Source: Thermodesulfovibrio sp.
GTDB taxonomy: Bacteria; Nitrospirota; Thermodesulfovibrionia; Thermodesulfovibrionales; Thermodesulfovibrionaceae
Direction: 5' to 3'
DNA: 64,000 bases
Assembly (NCBI GenBank): GCA_020725335.1
Contig: DYFF01000020.1
Span: 82,434 to 146,433, forward strand
The position numbers and the translations under genes were made by a program. The notes beneath the pieces are model-generated. The model ran no database searches. It was not told where the DNA came from and worked only from the letters and a program-made list of their open reading frames with translations. Positions 52,672 through 62,325 of this stretch are shown here, piece by piece. The first letter of the stretch is position 1; every line of letters begins with the position of its first letter.

Positions 52672-52686
52672 AAATATTCCTTAAAA

Positions 52687-52782
52687 TTATTTATTTCTTC
52701 TTAAAGCTCTCATTTTCTTGCGAAGCTTTCTATATTTGTGTTTCTTAATCTTCTTTTTTCTCCACTTAAGAACACTCCCCAC
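52687..52782 (-). CDS. 31-residue AURKAIP1/COX24 (mS38-like) basic protein
   Basis: GTG start at 52780-52782, behind AGGAGGTG that is placed in the last codons of the upstream gene. The product is MGSVLKWRKKKIKKHKYRKL followed by RKKMRALRRNK. It matches the AURKAIP1/COX24 domain proteins, tiny basic proteins with the pattern SVLKWRRKKMxKHKYRK related to mitochondrial ribosomal protein mS38. A small-subunit ribosomal component is the likely role. The start codon directly abuts the stop of the 1397-residue gene, so the two are translationally coupled. Confidence 0.82.
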   Translation of the reverse strand: MGSVLKWRKKKIKKHKYRKLRKKMRALRRNK

Positions 52783-55700
52783 TCAATTCACCTCCTTTGT
52801 TTTAAGGGTTTCCATAAAGGCTTCTATCCAAAGCTCATTAACAGTTGAATTTAAGCCATCAAATGAAATAGAGACTACAGGTATATTATAATCTTTCTGA
52901 ACAAATCTTAACAAAGCTGTTACAATAGCGCCAGGCATACAGCCAAAAGGCATTGTATTTATTATTCCTTTTATTCCCCTTCTTATCAAATCAATACTTT
53001 TACCTACACTCAATACGGTTTCTCCTTCAAAACTATCTGGCACATATGGTGCAGCAAACTTAAATAAATCCTTTGTGGAAGGTTCATGTAAATATTTTAA
53101 ATTTCCTTTGAAAAAAGATGAGAATTTTCTTTCTACCTTCCACTGGAAAAATTTATTCACAAGAATTTTTATAATAGCAGATTTATCCTTTTTTATCAAG
53201 GCTTTTCTCATAGCAATTGTATTTACATAATGAATCCATTCTTCAAGAGGTGTTAAATAAACCTCAGCACCTAAATTTTCAAGTCTCCTTATAAGCTCTT
53301 CGTTGGAAAAACTATGAGACCTTACAAAAATCTCTCCTACAATTCCTATTATTGGTTTTTTTTCCTTATATCTTGGAATGTTTTCAAAATCTCTTCTCAT
53401 ATTTTTGAATAAATCTTCTAATTTCCCTTCTCTGGACTTCAAAGTTTCATGGATTTTATTCAAGTATTCTTCATATATAGCATCAGTCTCACCTTTATTT
53501 TTTTCATAAGGTCTATTTTGATGTAAAAGCTTTGTTAATAAGCTGTAAGCAATAATCCCTTGCCATGCTCTAAGAGAAAATTCACCGCCTGCGATATTTA
53601 AATCTTTATAAAATTGAGCATCCTGCTGTGGTGAATAAACTGGAATATTCTCAAATCCTAACTTTTGAAGCATCATTCGATGAGAGATATTGTACTGTCC
53701 AAATCTACAAGGACCTGCTCCTGAGGGCATAAAAAAGGCTGTTTTTTCTTGTTTGAAATCAGAAGAATACACAATCTTCAACATATCTCCAAGTGTTATT
53801 ACATATGGAAAACACTCTCCACCTGAAACATATTTTCTTCCCAATTCAAGAGATTCTTTGTCAGAAGGAGGCATTACCTCTGCATCAATTCCACAGTAAT
53901 TGAAAGCAGATTTCAAAGCAAAGGCATGATCTGACATTCTTGGTATATAAATAACTTTTTTAGATAAATCAGAATAAAAATTTTTAATCAAAGGAAGAAA
54001 AATCTTTACAAAACCTGTCTTTTCTTCTCTACTTTTAATACTATCAACAAAAGCTTCAACTCTTGTAACTAAACCAGCATCTGCGCTGTGTTCATCAATT
54101 TCAAGTATTAAATAGGGATTGTCTCTAATTTCCTCTTTGAAATAGTTAAGGATAAAGGAATCTGGTCCGCATGAGAAATTTGTTATAAAAATCGGATAGA
54201 TATTGCTCAATTTATTTATAACCCTTGTGGCTCTTATGATTCTCTGTCCTGACCTCCAGTAAAGATTGCTCCATTCTTCTTTTATACTTATTTTGTCCAT
54301 AGGAAGCATATCCATTGGAATAGGCAATACATTAAGTCTTACAAGTTTCCCAGAAATATCAAGGCTTACGGCATTATCAAAGGAGTTATAGGCTCTGCCC
54401 ACAATCACAACAGTAGCCTTTTGCCCTAAAGTTTTATCCTTTGCAGTCTCAAGAAATTTGATGCCTTCTTTCTGCAGCGAATTAATAAAGTCTCTCTGTT
54501 TTTCTTTAGCAATGCTTAATTTAATATCTAAATTTTTTGTATTTGCAAAACCTTTAAAAGAATTTTTAAGTTCCTCTTTTAAATAATCAAAACCTCTCGA
54601 AAGATCAATTCTTGGAGTAATTATTTTTGTCTCTTTAAAAAGTCCTTTACATACATAAGGAATAGTTTGCACAAGAGGGCAGGCAAGTCCTCTTTCGTAT
54701 TCATCATAAAGGTTAAGATTCATAAAACTTGGAAGGAAAATTAGGTCAACTCCTCTTTCTATCAACTCTGCTACATGTCCATAAGCTACTTTGAGAGGAA
54801 AACATGCCTCTGAAGGATTTTTTTCTATGCCTTTATTTATTATAGTTTTGTTAGTCTTCCCTGAAATCTCAACCCTGAATCCCATTTCCCAAAGAAGTGT
54901 GCTCCAAAAAGGAAGTTGTTCATGGAAGAAAAAGATATAGGGAATTCCAATCGTAAGAGCCTTCCTGTTTTGATATTTTTCCTCATACTCCTTATGGGTT
55001 TTCCATAAAAGTTCTTCTCTTATCTTTACAGGGTCAGGGAGCTTTGATATGGAAGAGTCTTTCTCATACTTTTCGCATCTTCCACCGTAAAATAGGTATT
55101 TTCTCTCTCTTTCTATTTTAATCCTGTTTATCTCACAGGAATTAGGACAGCCTTTACATTCAAAGGAAGAAATACTATAGGAAAAATCTTTAAGAGAAAA
55201 CCCTTTGAAGTTACTATCCTTTGTATTTTTCATTTTCATAAAATCCCTTGCAAGCAAGGCAGACCCTATCGCTCCCATTACCTCATGATGAGGGGGAACA
55301 GTTAGAGTTATATCTTCACTGATTTTATTTTTTAAGAATATTTCAAAGGCAGAAATAACAGCCCTATTGAAAGCTACTCCACCCTGAAAGAATATCTTTT
55401 TACCAATAGTTTTTCCAGCAACAACACGGTTTATATAATTTTCTGCAATGCTGTAACACAAACCTGCAATAATATCTTCCTTTTTTGCTCCCTTGTGAAG
55501 GTTAATTACCAAAGAGTTTTCCATGAAAACTGTGCATCTTTCTCCGAGCTTGCATGGTGTTTCTGAAAGAAAGGCAAGTCTTTGAAACTCAGATAGGGTT
55601 ACTCCAAGTTTATCAGCCTGTTCTTCAATAAAAGAACCTGTACCTGCTGCACAGGCTTTATTCATCTCAAAGTCTACAACCTTGCCATCTTTTAACTTTA

Positions 55701-56976
55701 TATATTTTGAATCTTGTCCGCCTATTTCAAAAATTGTATCAATGCTACTATCAAAATGTAAGGCACCGCGAGCATGGGCTGTAATCTCATTTTTCACTAT
55801 ATCTGCACCTACAAAGTCAGCAATCATGTAACGGCCTGACCCTGTTACTCCTACACCCTTAATTTTGATTTCTGGAAACTCTTCATTTAGCTCACTTAAG
55901 CCTCTTTTAACAGCATCAATCGGTCTTCCAGCTGTAGGTAAATACTTCTTCGCAATAAGATTTCCCTGTTCATCTAAAAGAACAAGATTTGTGCTTACTG
56001 AACCTACATCAATTCCAAGATAGGCAGGACAAGGCTGAAGGCTTGAGGCTGAAGATTGAAGACTATAATTTTTGTCATCCTGCGTATTTTCGAGTTGTGT
56101 GAAAATTTTCTCATTTCTAAGAGGTGGTAGTCCATATTCAATATCTGCTTTTATTGTACCAAGCTTATCTATAATTTTTTCGTTAAGATAAACATTGCTA
56201 TTTTGTCCCTTTAGAGCTGCTCCTATTGCTCCTGTCACTTCAAAATGCTCAGGGATGAGAATTTCATTAATATTTAAAATCTTTTTAAATGCCTTTACCA
56301 TTCCCTTGTTTGCAGCTACTCCACCCTGAAAAGCGACTAAAGGGACAACTGCTCTTCCTTTAAACATTGTAGCTTTATAGTTTCTTGCGAGAGCAAAACA
56401 AAGTCCTGCAATTATGTCTTCTACGGGAGTTGCAATCTGTTGAAGGTGAATCATGTCTGACTTTGCAAAGACACTACATCTTCCTGCTATTTTTGAAGGT
56501 TTTTCTGAAATTGTAGCAAGCTCGCTGAACTCCTCTATCGTCAAACCAAGACGCTCTGCTTGTTGCTCAAGAAAAGAGCCTGTGCCTGCTGCACATATAC
56601 TGTTAAGGGAAAAATCCTTTATTCTTCCACCTTTATCAAGAAAAATAAGTTTTGAATCTTCTCCTCCAATCTCTATGATTGTCCTTACCTGAGGATAGAA
56701 AAAAGAAGTTGCTGTTGCCTGAGAAACAATCTCGTTCACATAGGGAGAATTTAAAATCTTAGCAATAAATCTACCAGAGACCCCAGTGAAACAAAGTCTT
56801 AAATCCCCGTATCGGAGAAATAAATCCTTGAGTATTTTTGAGACAATCTCTGCAGGTCTTCCAAGATGTTTTAAATAAAGCTTCTCAATGAGTGTGCCGT
56901 TGCTATCTATTAAAGCAATTTTGGCAGTTTCGCTTCCTACGTCAATACCAAGAGAGAAGTTAGAACCCATATTCAT
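52783..56976 (-). CDS. Fused acyl-CoA dehydratase activase / HgdB-like protein
   Basis: 1397 residues in three parts. Two BadF/BadG/HgdC-type ASKHA ATPase modules come first (about 1-270 and 320-590), each with GIDVGS, IxEIGGxDSK, a CAAGTGSFxEQQA(E/D) Cys motif for a shared [4Fe-4S] cluster, and FQGGVAxN. A DUF2229/HgdB-like Fe-S region follows (about 600-1397) with Cys-rich CKGCPNSCEI and GGECFPYVITLGDM, GAGPCRFGQY. Such fusions are relatives of (R)-2-hydroxyacyl-CoA dehydratase activators; the substrate is unknown. A Ser/Gln-rich linker (SLQSSASSLQPCPAYLGI) joins the ATPases. The start overlaps the UbiD gene by 17 bases. Confidence 0.85.
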   Translation of the reverse strand: MNMGSNFSLGIDVGSETAKIALIDSNGTLIEKLYLKHLGRPAEIVSKILKDLFLRYGDLRLCFTGVSGRFIAKILNSPYVNEIVSQATATSFFYPQVRTIIEIGGEDSKLIFLDKGGRIKDFSLNSICAAGTGSFLEQQAERLGLTIEEFSELATISEKPSKIAGRCSVFAKSDMIHLQQIATPVEDIIAGLCFALARNYKATMFKGRAVVPLVAFQGGVAANKGMVKAFKKILNINEILIPEHFEVTGAIGAALKGQNSNVYLNEKIIDKLGTIKADIEYGLPPLRNEKIFTQLENTQDDKNYSLQSSASSLQPCPAYLGIDVGSVSTNLVLLDEQGNLIAKKYLPTAGRPIDAVKRGLSELNEEFPEIKIKGVGVTGSGRYMIADFVGADIVKNEITAHARGALHFDSSIDTIFEIGGQDSKYIKLKDGKVVDFEMNKACAAGTGSFIEEQADKLGVTLSEFQRLAFLSETPCKLGERCTVFMENSLVINLHKGAKKEDIIAGLCYSIAENYINRVVAGKTIGKKIFFQGGVAFNRAVISAFEIFLKNKISEDITLTVPPHHEVMGAIGSALLARDFMKMKNTKDSNFKGFSLKDFSYSISSFECKGCPNSCEINRIKIERERKYLFYGGRCEKYEKDSSISKLPDPVKIREELLWKTHKEYEEKYQNRKALTIGIPYIFFFHEQLPFWSTLLWEMGFRVEISGKTNKTIINKGIEKNPSEACFPLKVAYGHVAELIERGVDLIFLPSFMNLNLYDEYERGLACPLVQTIPYVCKGLFKETKIITPRIDLSRGFDYLKEELKNSFKGFANTKNLDIKLSIAKEKQRDFINSLQKEGIKFLETAKDKTLGQKATVVIVGRAYNSFDNAVSLDISGKLVRLNVLPIPMDMLPMDKISIKEEWSNLYWRSGQRIIRATRVINKLSNIYPIFITNFSCGPDSFILNYFKEEIRDNPYLILEIDEHSADAGLVTRVEAFVDSIKSREEKTGFVKIFLPLIKNFYSDLSKKVIYIPRMSDHAFALKSAFNYCGIDAEVMPPSDKESLELGRKYVSGGECFPYVITLGDMLKIVYSSDFKQEKTAFFMPSGAGPCRFGQYNISHRMMLQKLGFENIPVYSPQQDAQFYKDLNIAGGEFSLRAWQGIIAYSLLTKLLHQNRPYEKNKGETDAIYEEYLNKIHETLKSREGKLEDLFKNMRRDFENIPRYKEKKPIIGIVGEIFVRSHSFSNEELIRRLENLGAEVYLTPLEEWIHYVNTIAMRKALIKKDKSAIIKILVNKFFQWKVERKFSSFFKGNLKYLHEPSTKDLFKFAAPYVPDSFEGETVLSVGKSIDLIRRGIKGIINTMPFGCMPGAIVTALLRFVQKDYNIPVVSISFDGLNSTVNELWIEAFMETLKTKEVN

Positions 56977-58405
56977 GCCATCTTTTGTTTACAAGCTCTA
57001 TAATTTCCCTTGATTGAGTTATTTCTTCAGGCCAGTCTCTGAACATGCCTTCCTCACGAGTTTTGCGGGTTGCATCAATTCCCATTTTACCCCCAAATCT
57101 TGGCATACTTGCTGAATGGTCAAGCTCATCAACAGGTCCTTCAGAGATGATTACATCTCTGCGCCAGTCAACATTGTTTAAAACTTTCCATGCAGTAGTT
57201 GAAAGATTTTGAACATCCACATCCTCATCTACCACTATTATAAGTTTTGAAAAACTCATCTGACCCATTCCCCATAATCCATGAATAATTTTTTTCCCAT
57301 GTCCAGGGTATTGTTTTTTTATTGAAATTATCGCAGCATTATGGAATACCCCTTCCATAGGAAGATTCATATCCCTTATCTCTGGAAATTGCATTCTAAG
57401 CAAAGGCAAAAAAATTCTCTCTGTGGCTTTGCCCATATAACAGTCTTCCATCGGAGGTTTTCCTACAACTGTAGCAGGATATAGAGGGTTTTTTCTGTGA
57501 GTAACACACGTTATATGGAAAACTGGAAATTTATCTATAGGAGAGTAAAATCCTGTATGATCTCCAAATGGGCCTTCATCTCTTAATTCCTCAGGGTCAA
57601 CATATCCTTCAAGGACAAATTCTGCATTTGCAGGAACTTCTATATCAGAAGTTACACATTTAACCATCTCTACAGGACTTCTTCTTAGAAATCCTGCAAA
57701 TACCATCTCATCTACACCATAAGGAAGAGGTGCAGTAGAGGAGTAAATTACTGCAGGGTCAGACCCTATGGCTACTGCCACAGGCATTCTTTTAGCAAGC
57801 TCTTTGTATTTACGATAATGTGTAGCACCATCTTTATGAATATGCCAATGCATGCCTGTAGTTTTCTTATCATAGACATGCATTCTATACATACCACAGT
57901 TTTGCTTACCAGTGTCTGGGTCGCGCGTAAAAACCATAGGAAAGGTAATGAATCTTCCTCCATCAAGTGGCCAAGTTTTCAATATAGGAAGCTTATCCAG
58001 ATTCGGATCATGATTTACCACTTCCTGACAAGGAGCATTTTTAACCCTTTTTGGTAAATACTTGCTTATCTCGAGAAGGTCAAAGGCAGTTTTTATTTTT
58101 TCTTTAAATGTTTTTGGTGGAGTTTGATTAAGAAGCTTTTCTATTCTTCTGCCAATATCATCAAGATTTTCAACTTCAAGGGAAAGGCACATTCTTTCAA
58201 ACGAACCAAATAGGTTAGTTACAACAGGAATATCTGACCCTTTAACTTTTTCAAAAAAAAGAGCTTTACCACCTTTGGGAGCTTTACACATTCTGTCTGT
58301 AATCTCTGCAATCTCAAGCTCGGGGTCAACCTCTACCTTAACTCTATGTAACAACCCCCGCTGCTCAAGAACTCCTATGAATTCTCTTAAATCCTTATAG
58401 GCCAT
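56960..58405 (-). CDS. UbiD family decarboxylase
   Basis: Prenylated-FMN dependent (de)carboxylase of 481 residues. Motifs: LREFIGVLEQRGLLHRVKVEVDPELEIAEITDR, TNLFGSFERMCLSL, VFTRDPDTGKQNCGMYRMHV, GPFGDHTGFYSPID, HRKNPLYPATVVGKPPMED and the catalytic Glu/Arg region. Members act in ubiquinone or menaquinone synthesis or on aryl acids; a menaquinone role is plausible here. It has a TTGACA-18-GATAAT promoter ending seven bases before the ATG, so it is probably leaderless. Confidence 0.92.
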   Translation of the reverse strand: MAYKDLREFIGVLEQRGLLHRVKVEVDPELEIAEITDRMCKAPKGGKALFFEKVKGSDIPVVTNLFGSFERMCLSLEVENLDDIGRRIEKLLNQTPPKTFKEKIKTAFDLLEISKYLPKRVKNAPCQEVVNHDPNLDKLPILKTWPLDGGRFITFPMVFTRDPDTGKQNCGMYRMHVYDKKTTGMHWHIHKDGATHYRKYKELAKRMPVAVAIGSDPAVIYSSTAPLPYGVDEMVFAGFLRRSPVEMVKCVTSDIEVPANAEFVLEGYVDPEELRDEGPFGDHTGFYSPIDKFPVFHITCVTHRKNPLYPATVVGKPPMEDCYMGKATERIFLPLLRMQFPEIRDMNLPMEGVFHNAAIISIKKQYPGHGKKIIHGLWGMGQMSFSKLIIVVDEDVDVQNLSTTAWKVLNNVDWRRDVIISEGPVDELDHSASMPRFGGKMGIDATRKTREEGMFRDWPEEITQSREIIELVNKRWHEYGF

Positions 58406-58412
58406 ATAAGCT

Positions 58413-58442
58413 ATTATCTCTACTTAAAAAGTATTCTGTCAA
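58413..58442 (-). promoter_or_regulatory. Promoter of ubiD operon
   Basis: Minus-strand TTGACA (58437-58442), 18-base spacer, GATAAT (58413-58418). Only seven bases separate it from ATG 58405, and no Shine-Dalgarno is present. Confidence 0.75.
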
Positions 58443-58538
58443 ATGGTCAAATTACATCTCATTAAAAACTCTAAATGCACAGTAATCGTTGCCTCAAATA
58501 TGAGAAAGTTTAGATTTTTGATAAGTCAATTCAAAAAC

Positions 58539-58567
58539 TTGTTGTTGAATAATTTTTTTGATATAAT
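58539..58567 (+). promoter_or_regulatory. Promoter of the bd-like/multihaem operon
   Basis: TTGTTG (58539-58544), 17-base spacer, TATAAT (58562-58567). ATG 58576 follows after eight bases without a Shine-Dalgarno, so the transcript is probably leaderless. Confidence 0.7.
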
Positions 58568-58575
58568 TTTAAATA

Positions 58576-59622
58576 ATGCAGCATATTCCACTAATACCTT
58601 ATCCAGACCCTATTCCTGCACCAGCAGGTATCCTTATTTTACTTGAGCAGTTATTTTTTCTTATCCATATAATTTTGATAAATCTGATTCTTGGGCTTGG
58701 ATTAATCCTATTCTTTAAATGGAAAAGGGAAAAAAATTTTTTTCTTGTTAATAAATTAATTGCTAAAAAAATACCAATATTATTTGCTATTGGAATAAAT
58801 ATGGCTATCCCAGCTTTGCTTTTTCTTCAAGTCACTTTCGGACATCTTTTCTATACAAGCTCAATACTCATGGGAACTTTTTGGATATTGATAATCCCTT
58901 TTTTAATTGTGGCTTATTATAGTTCCTATGTGCATTATAAAAAGTTTGATATTTCATGGATTGCAAAATATGCTCTTTTATTGATGATTGTCATAATTCT
59001 ATATATTGCCTTAATGCTTGTAAACAATCTTTCAATGATGGAACTTCCTGAAAAATGGAATGCTTATTTTACTAATAGAGATGGAACTATAATACTTTGG
59101 AATCTTTCAAGCCTTTATCCAAGATATATACATTTTATAGTTGCATCGGTAGCAGTAAGTGGAATCTTCTATTCCTTATATTTTAGTAAAAAAGACAGCA
59201 CTAAAAGTCATGAGGGTTTAAAAATCTTCGCATATGCTACTATAACTCAAATTATAGTAGGTATCTGGTTTCTTATTAGCTTGCCTAAGGATATTATGCT
59301 TAAGTTCATGGGAGGCAACGGTATCGCTACCTTTATTCTGGTTTTCGGCATAGTTGCTACTATTTTGTCTTTGATTTTTGCATTTAAATCTCGTTTAAAA
59401 ATTAGTCTGCTTTTCTTGATTCTTACATTAATTGCTATGGTTATAAATAGATATAACCTAAGAATGTTTCAACTTGAAGATAACTTAAACCTCTCCCAGC
59501 TAAAACTTGTACCGCAATGGGATGTTTTTACTATTTTCACTTTTATTTTGCTTTTAGGTATTGGTGTAATTATTTACATGCTTAAAATAGCCTTTTCGAG
59601 ACCTAATGAGGTTCGGAAATGA
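58576..59622 (+). CDS. Membrane subunit of a cytochrome bd-like complex
   Basis: 348 residues, about nine membrane helices. It opens HIPLIPYPDPIPAPAGILILLEQLFFLIHIILINLILG, then NMAIPALLFLQVTFGHLFYTSSI and IAYYSSYVHYK-like. Further His and Arg residues (PRYIHFIVASVAVSG) may bind haem or quinone. The family is found beside CydA-like multihaem proteins in anaerobes. It overlaps the next gene by four bases, so the two products are surely partners. No CxxCH motif is present. I do not recognise a fixed name. Confidence 0.7.
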   Translation: MQHIPLIPYPDPIPAPAGILILLEQLFFLIHIILINLILGLGLILFFKWKREKNFFLVNKLIAKKIPILFAIGINMAIPALLFLQVTFGHLFYTSSILMGTFWILIIPFLIVAYYSSYVHYKKFDISWIAKYALLLMIVIILYIALMLVNNLSMMELPEKWNAYFTNRDGTIILWNLSSLYPRYIHFIVASVAVSGIFYSLYFSKKDSTKSHEGLKIFAYATITQIIVGIWFLISLPKDIMLKFMGGNGIATFILVFGIVATILSLIFAFKSRLKISLLFLILTLIAMVINRYNLRMFQLEDNLNLSQLKLVPQWDVFTIFTFILLLGIGVIIYMLKIAFSRPNEVRK

Positions 59623-62270
59623 ATTATCCAATTTGGGAACTCTATTATCTTAACTCCGGCACATTGATAGCAATTATATCAGTAGTCCATGTTTTCATCT
59701 CACACTTTGCAGTAGGTGGAGGTATATTTCTTTGGCTTACTGACCTTAAAAGTGTAAATGAAAATAATTTAGCTTTGAAATCCTATGTTCGTAAACATAT
59801 ATGGTTTTTCCTTCTTCTTACAATGGTTTTCGGGGGAGTTTCAGGAGTAGGAATATGGTTTATTATTGCTCTTTCAAGTCCATGGGCTACCTCTATACTG
59901 ATTCACACTTTTGTTTTTGGTTGGGCAATTGAATGGGTCTTCTTTATTGTTGAGATAATTGCGTTACTAATCTATCATTACAAATTTGAGACTCTATCAG
60001 ACAAAAACCGCCTTTTAGTCGCCTTCATATACGCTGCAGCTGCATGGCTAAGTCTTTTCATTATAAATGGAATCATAACATTTATGCTCACTCCAGGTGA
60101 TTGGTTGAAAACAGGTAATTTCTGGGACGGATTCTTTAATCCCACAAATCTTCCAAGTCTCGTATTTAGAACTGCTATTTGCATAATGTTTGCAGGTTTA
60201 TTCGGATTTGTGACTGCAGTATTTGAGAAAGAAGAAAAACTAAGACAGACACTTTTGAGATACTGTGCAAAATGGCTATATATTCCCTTGCCATTTCTCC
60301 TTATCTCAGGGGCATGGTACTTCTACTCTATTCCTGAGAATGCAAGACTAACAAACTTTGTGCTTAACAAACAGACTGCTAATGCGGTTAATGTTTTTCT
60401 TATATCCTCACTATTAATCTATCTATTATCGTTGCTTCTTGTCTTGAGAAGCTCAAAAATTTTTCAACGCCTTGCTGTTTTTGTTCTTCTCATGATTGGG
60501 CTTTCATGGATTGGTGGATTTGAGTACATGAGAGAGTATGTAAGAAAACCTTATATAATATATGGATATATGTATTCACCTTCAATACTTGCCTCTGATG
60601 AAGAAAAATTAAACCGAGAAGGATTTCTTAAACATGCAAAATGGACTACTATTAAGGAAGTTTCAGAGAAAAATAAATTAGCTGCTGGCAGAGAACTTTT
60701 TAATCTTCAGTGTCTCAGCTGCCATACAATTGGCGGTTTTAAAAATGACATAATTGAGAAAACCAGAGGATTAACCTATCTTGGAATAATATCTCAGCTT
60801 TATGGACAAGGAAAAATACTTGATTATATGCCTAAATTCATTGGTAATGAAAAGGAACTGGAAGCTTTAGCTACATTTATCGCAAGCTTACATGGAAATA
60901 AGAAACATAGCATATCAGAATTCCAACCAAAAGCAGAAAAAATTGAAATTCCACCTTTTAATCTTCAAAAAGATGAATATGTACTTCTTGCATGGAGCAC
61001 CCTTGGAGAAAAATGTATAACCGATGCAGACAAGTGGTTTTCCTTTCTTTATCCAGGCTGTTCTTTTCAGACAATACTCATTAAAAGAGGCTTAAAACCA
61101 CAAATAATATCTGAAGGAATAGAGATTGATTATGAAGTACAGAAAGGCTATGAAAATCCATCTAAACACTCAGATTTCTGGAAATATGCTCAGTTTCTTA
61201 AAGACAAAAAGATACCTGAAAATGTAGGTCTTACAGGTAAGGGACTAAAAGGAACCTTTGAATTTGATAGAGAAAAGAAAATATTTTCTGTTGAAGGTAT
61301 ATCAGTACTGCCATACAGGGATGACGGAACATTTAATCCCTATCCCCTATTCACGATAAGAGCAATTGAAAAATCTACCGGTAAAATACTACAGAGAACA
61401 AAATTAGTTGCTCCTGTTTCAACTGAATTAAGATGTTTTGAATGCCATGGAGGAAAACCAAAATGGAATGGTATTGCAGGCATATCTGATGAGACTGCCA
61501 TCAATATTCTCAGAGTCCATGACCGAAACAACGGCACCAAACTTCTTGAGAATGCTTTGAAAGGTAAACCAATGATGTGTCAAAAATGTCATGAAGACTT
61601 TATTGTAAAATCAGAGGGTAAAAAGGGATACAATAGTTTTTCAGCTTCCATTCACGGATGGCATGCTAATTATATTCCATGGAAAGATGAGAAAGCATGC
61701 AATCTGTGTCATCCAAATGATGCAAGAGGTAATACAAGATGTAACAGAGATATTCATGCAAAAATGGGAATCGGATGTACCCGGTGTCATGGAAAGCTTG
61801 ATGATCATACCTCAGCTATTCTGCTCTCTCAAGAGGGAACAAGAACAGCAAAACTGCTATTGAGAAATCTCAAACCAGAAACACCTATTTACAACATCAA
61901 ACCAAGGAAACCATGGATACAACAGCCAGATTGCCTTACATGCCATGTGGGATTTCAAAAACCCAAAGAAAATATAAGTGCTTTTAATAAATGGAATTAT
62001 GATTTATCAGAACTATACAGAAACAGAAGTGAAAATACAGGAAAGATTCCATGCATTGCCTGCCATAGTGCACCTCATGCTTTATATCCCTCATTTAATG
62101 AATATGGAGTTAACAGAGATAACATTCAACCAATGCAGTATCAGGGCACACCATTTCCAATTGGCTCGGAAATGAAATGTGAAGTCTGTCACAAGAAAAA
62201 AATGCAGGGCTCTCAACATCATGCAAACATGTTAAGGGCATTTAGAAATAAGGACAAACTAAAACAATAA
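59619..62270 (+). CDS. CydA-like membrane protein fused to an eight-haem cytochrome c domain
   Basis: 883 residues. The first about 310 residues are eight or so helices resembling cytochrome bd subunit I: VVHVFISHFAVGGGIFLWL, VFGGVSGVGIWFIIALSSP, FVFGWAIEWVFFIVEIIALLIYHYKF. There is one CxxCH at Cys365 (CLSCH) in a cytochrome c-like domain, a second domain follows, and seven more CxxCH motifs lie between about 606 and 860: CFECH, CQKCH, CNLCH, CTRCH, CLTCH, CIACH and CEVCH. Probably takes electrons from quinol in the membrane and passes them through periplasmic haems; oxygen reduction is doubtful. Not a standard oxidase by length. Partner is the preceding gene. Confidence 0.8.
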   Translation: MNYPIWELYYLNSGTLIAIISVVHVFISHFAVGGGIFLWLTDLKSVNENNLALKSYVRKHIWFFLLLTMVFGGVSGVGIWFIIALSSPWATSILIHTFVFGWAIEWVFFIVEIIALLIYHYKFETLSDKNRLLVAFIYAAAAWLSLFIINGIITFMLTPGDWLKTGNFWDGFFNPTNLPSLVFRTAICIMFAGLFGFVTAVFEKEEKLRQTLLRYCAKWLYIPLPFLLISGAWYFYSIPENARLTNFVLNKQTANAVNVFLISSLLIYLLSLLLVLRSSKIFQRLAVFVLLMIGLSWIGGFEYMREYVRKPYIIYGYMYSPSILASDEEKLNREGFLKHAKWTTIKEVSEKNKLAAGRELFNLQCLSCHTIGGFKNDIIEKTRGLTYLGIISQLYGQGKILDYMPKFIGNEKELEALATFIASLHGNKKHSISEFQPKAEKIEIPPFNLQKDEYVLLAWSTLGEKCITDADKWFSFLYPGCSFQTILIKRGLKPQIISEGIEIDYEVQKGYENPSKHSDFWKYAQFLKDKKIPENVGLTGKGLKGTFEFDREKKIFSVEGISVLPYRDDGTFNPYPLFTIRAIEKSTGKILQRTKLVAPVSTELRCFECHGGKPKWNGIAGISDETAINILRVHDRNNGTKLLENALKGKPMMCQKCHEDFIVKSEGKKGYNSFSASIHGWHANYIPWKDEKACNLCHPNDARGNTRCNRDIHAKMGIGCTRCHGKLDDHTSAILLSQEGTRTAKLLLRNLKPETPIYNIKPRKPWIQQPDCLTCHVGFQKPKENISAFNKWNYDLSELYRNRSENTGKIPCIACHSAPHALYPSFNEYGVNRDNIQPMQYQGTPFPIGSEMKCEVCHKKKMQGSQHHANMLRAFRNKDKLKQ

Positions 62271-62273
62271 ATT

Positions 62274-62317
62274 TTGTAACATTTCTGTAACATAAACTTA
62301 AGCTTTTCAGTTATAAT
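62274..62317 (+). promoter_or_regulatory. Pho-box-like repeat and -10 of pstC
   Basis: Direct 11-base repeats TTGTAACATTT (62274-62284) and CTGTAACATAA (62285-62295) resemble the PhoB box of tandem CTGTAACA/CTGTCATA units. TATAAT (62312-62317) follows, and ATG 62326 is eight bases after it, with no Shine-Dalgarno. Control by phosphate starvation is likely. Confidence 0.65.
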
Positions 62318-62325
62318 ATTTTCAA

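Noticed and set aside
56010..56070. Short AGGCTGAAGGCTTGAGGCTGAAG-like run in the activase gene as a repeat insertion
   Set aside because: It codes for a short Ser/Gln linker between the two ATPase modules. It is only about 40 bases long and I saw no other copy.
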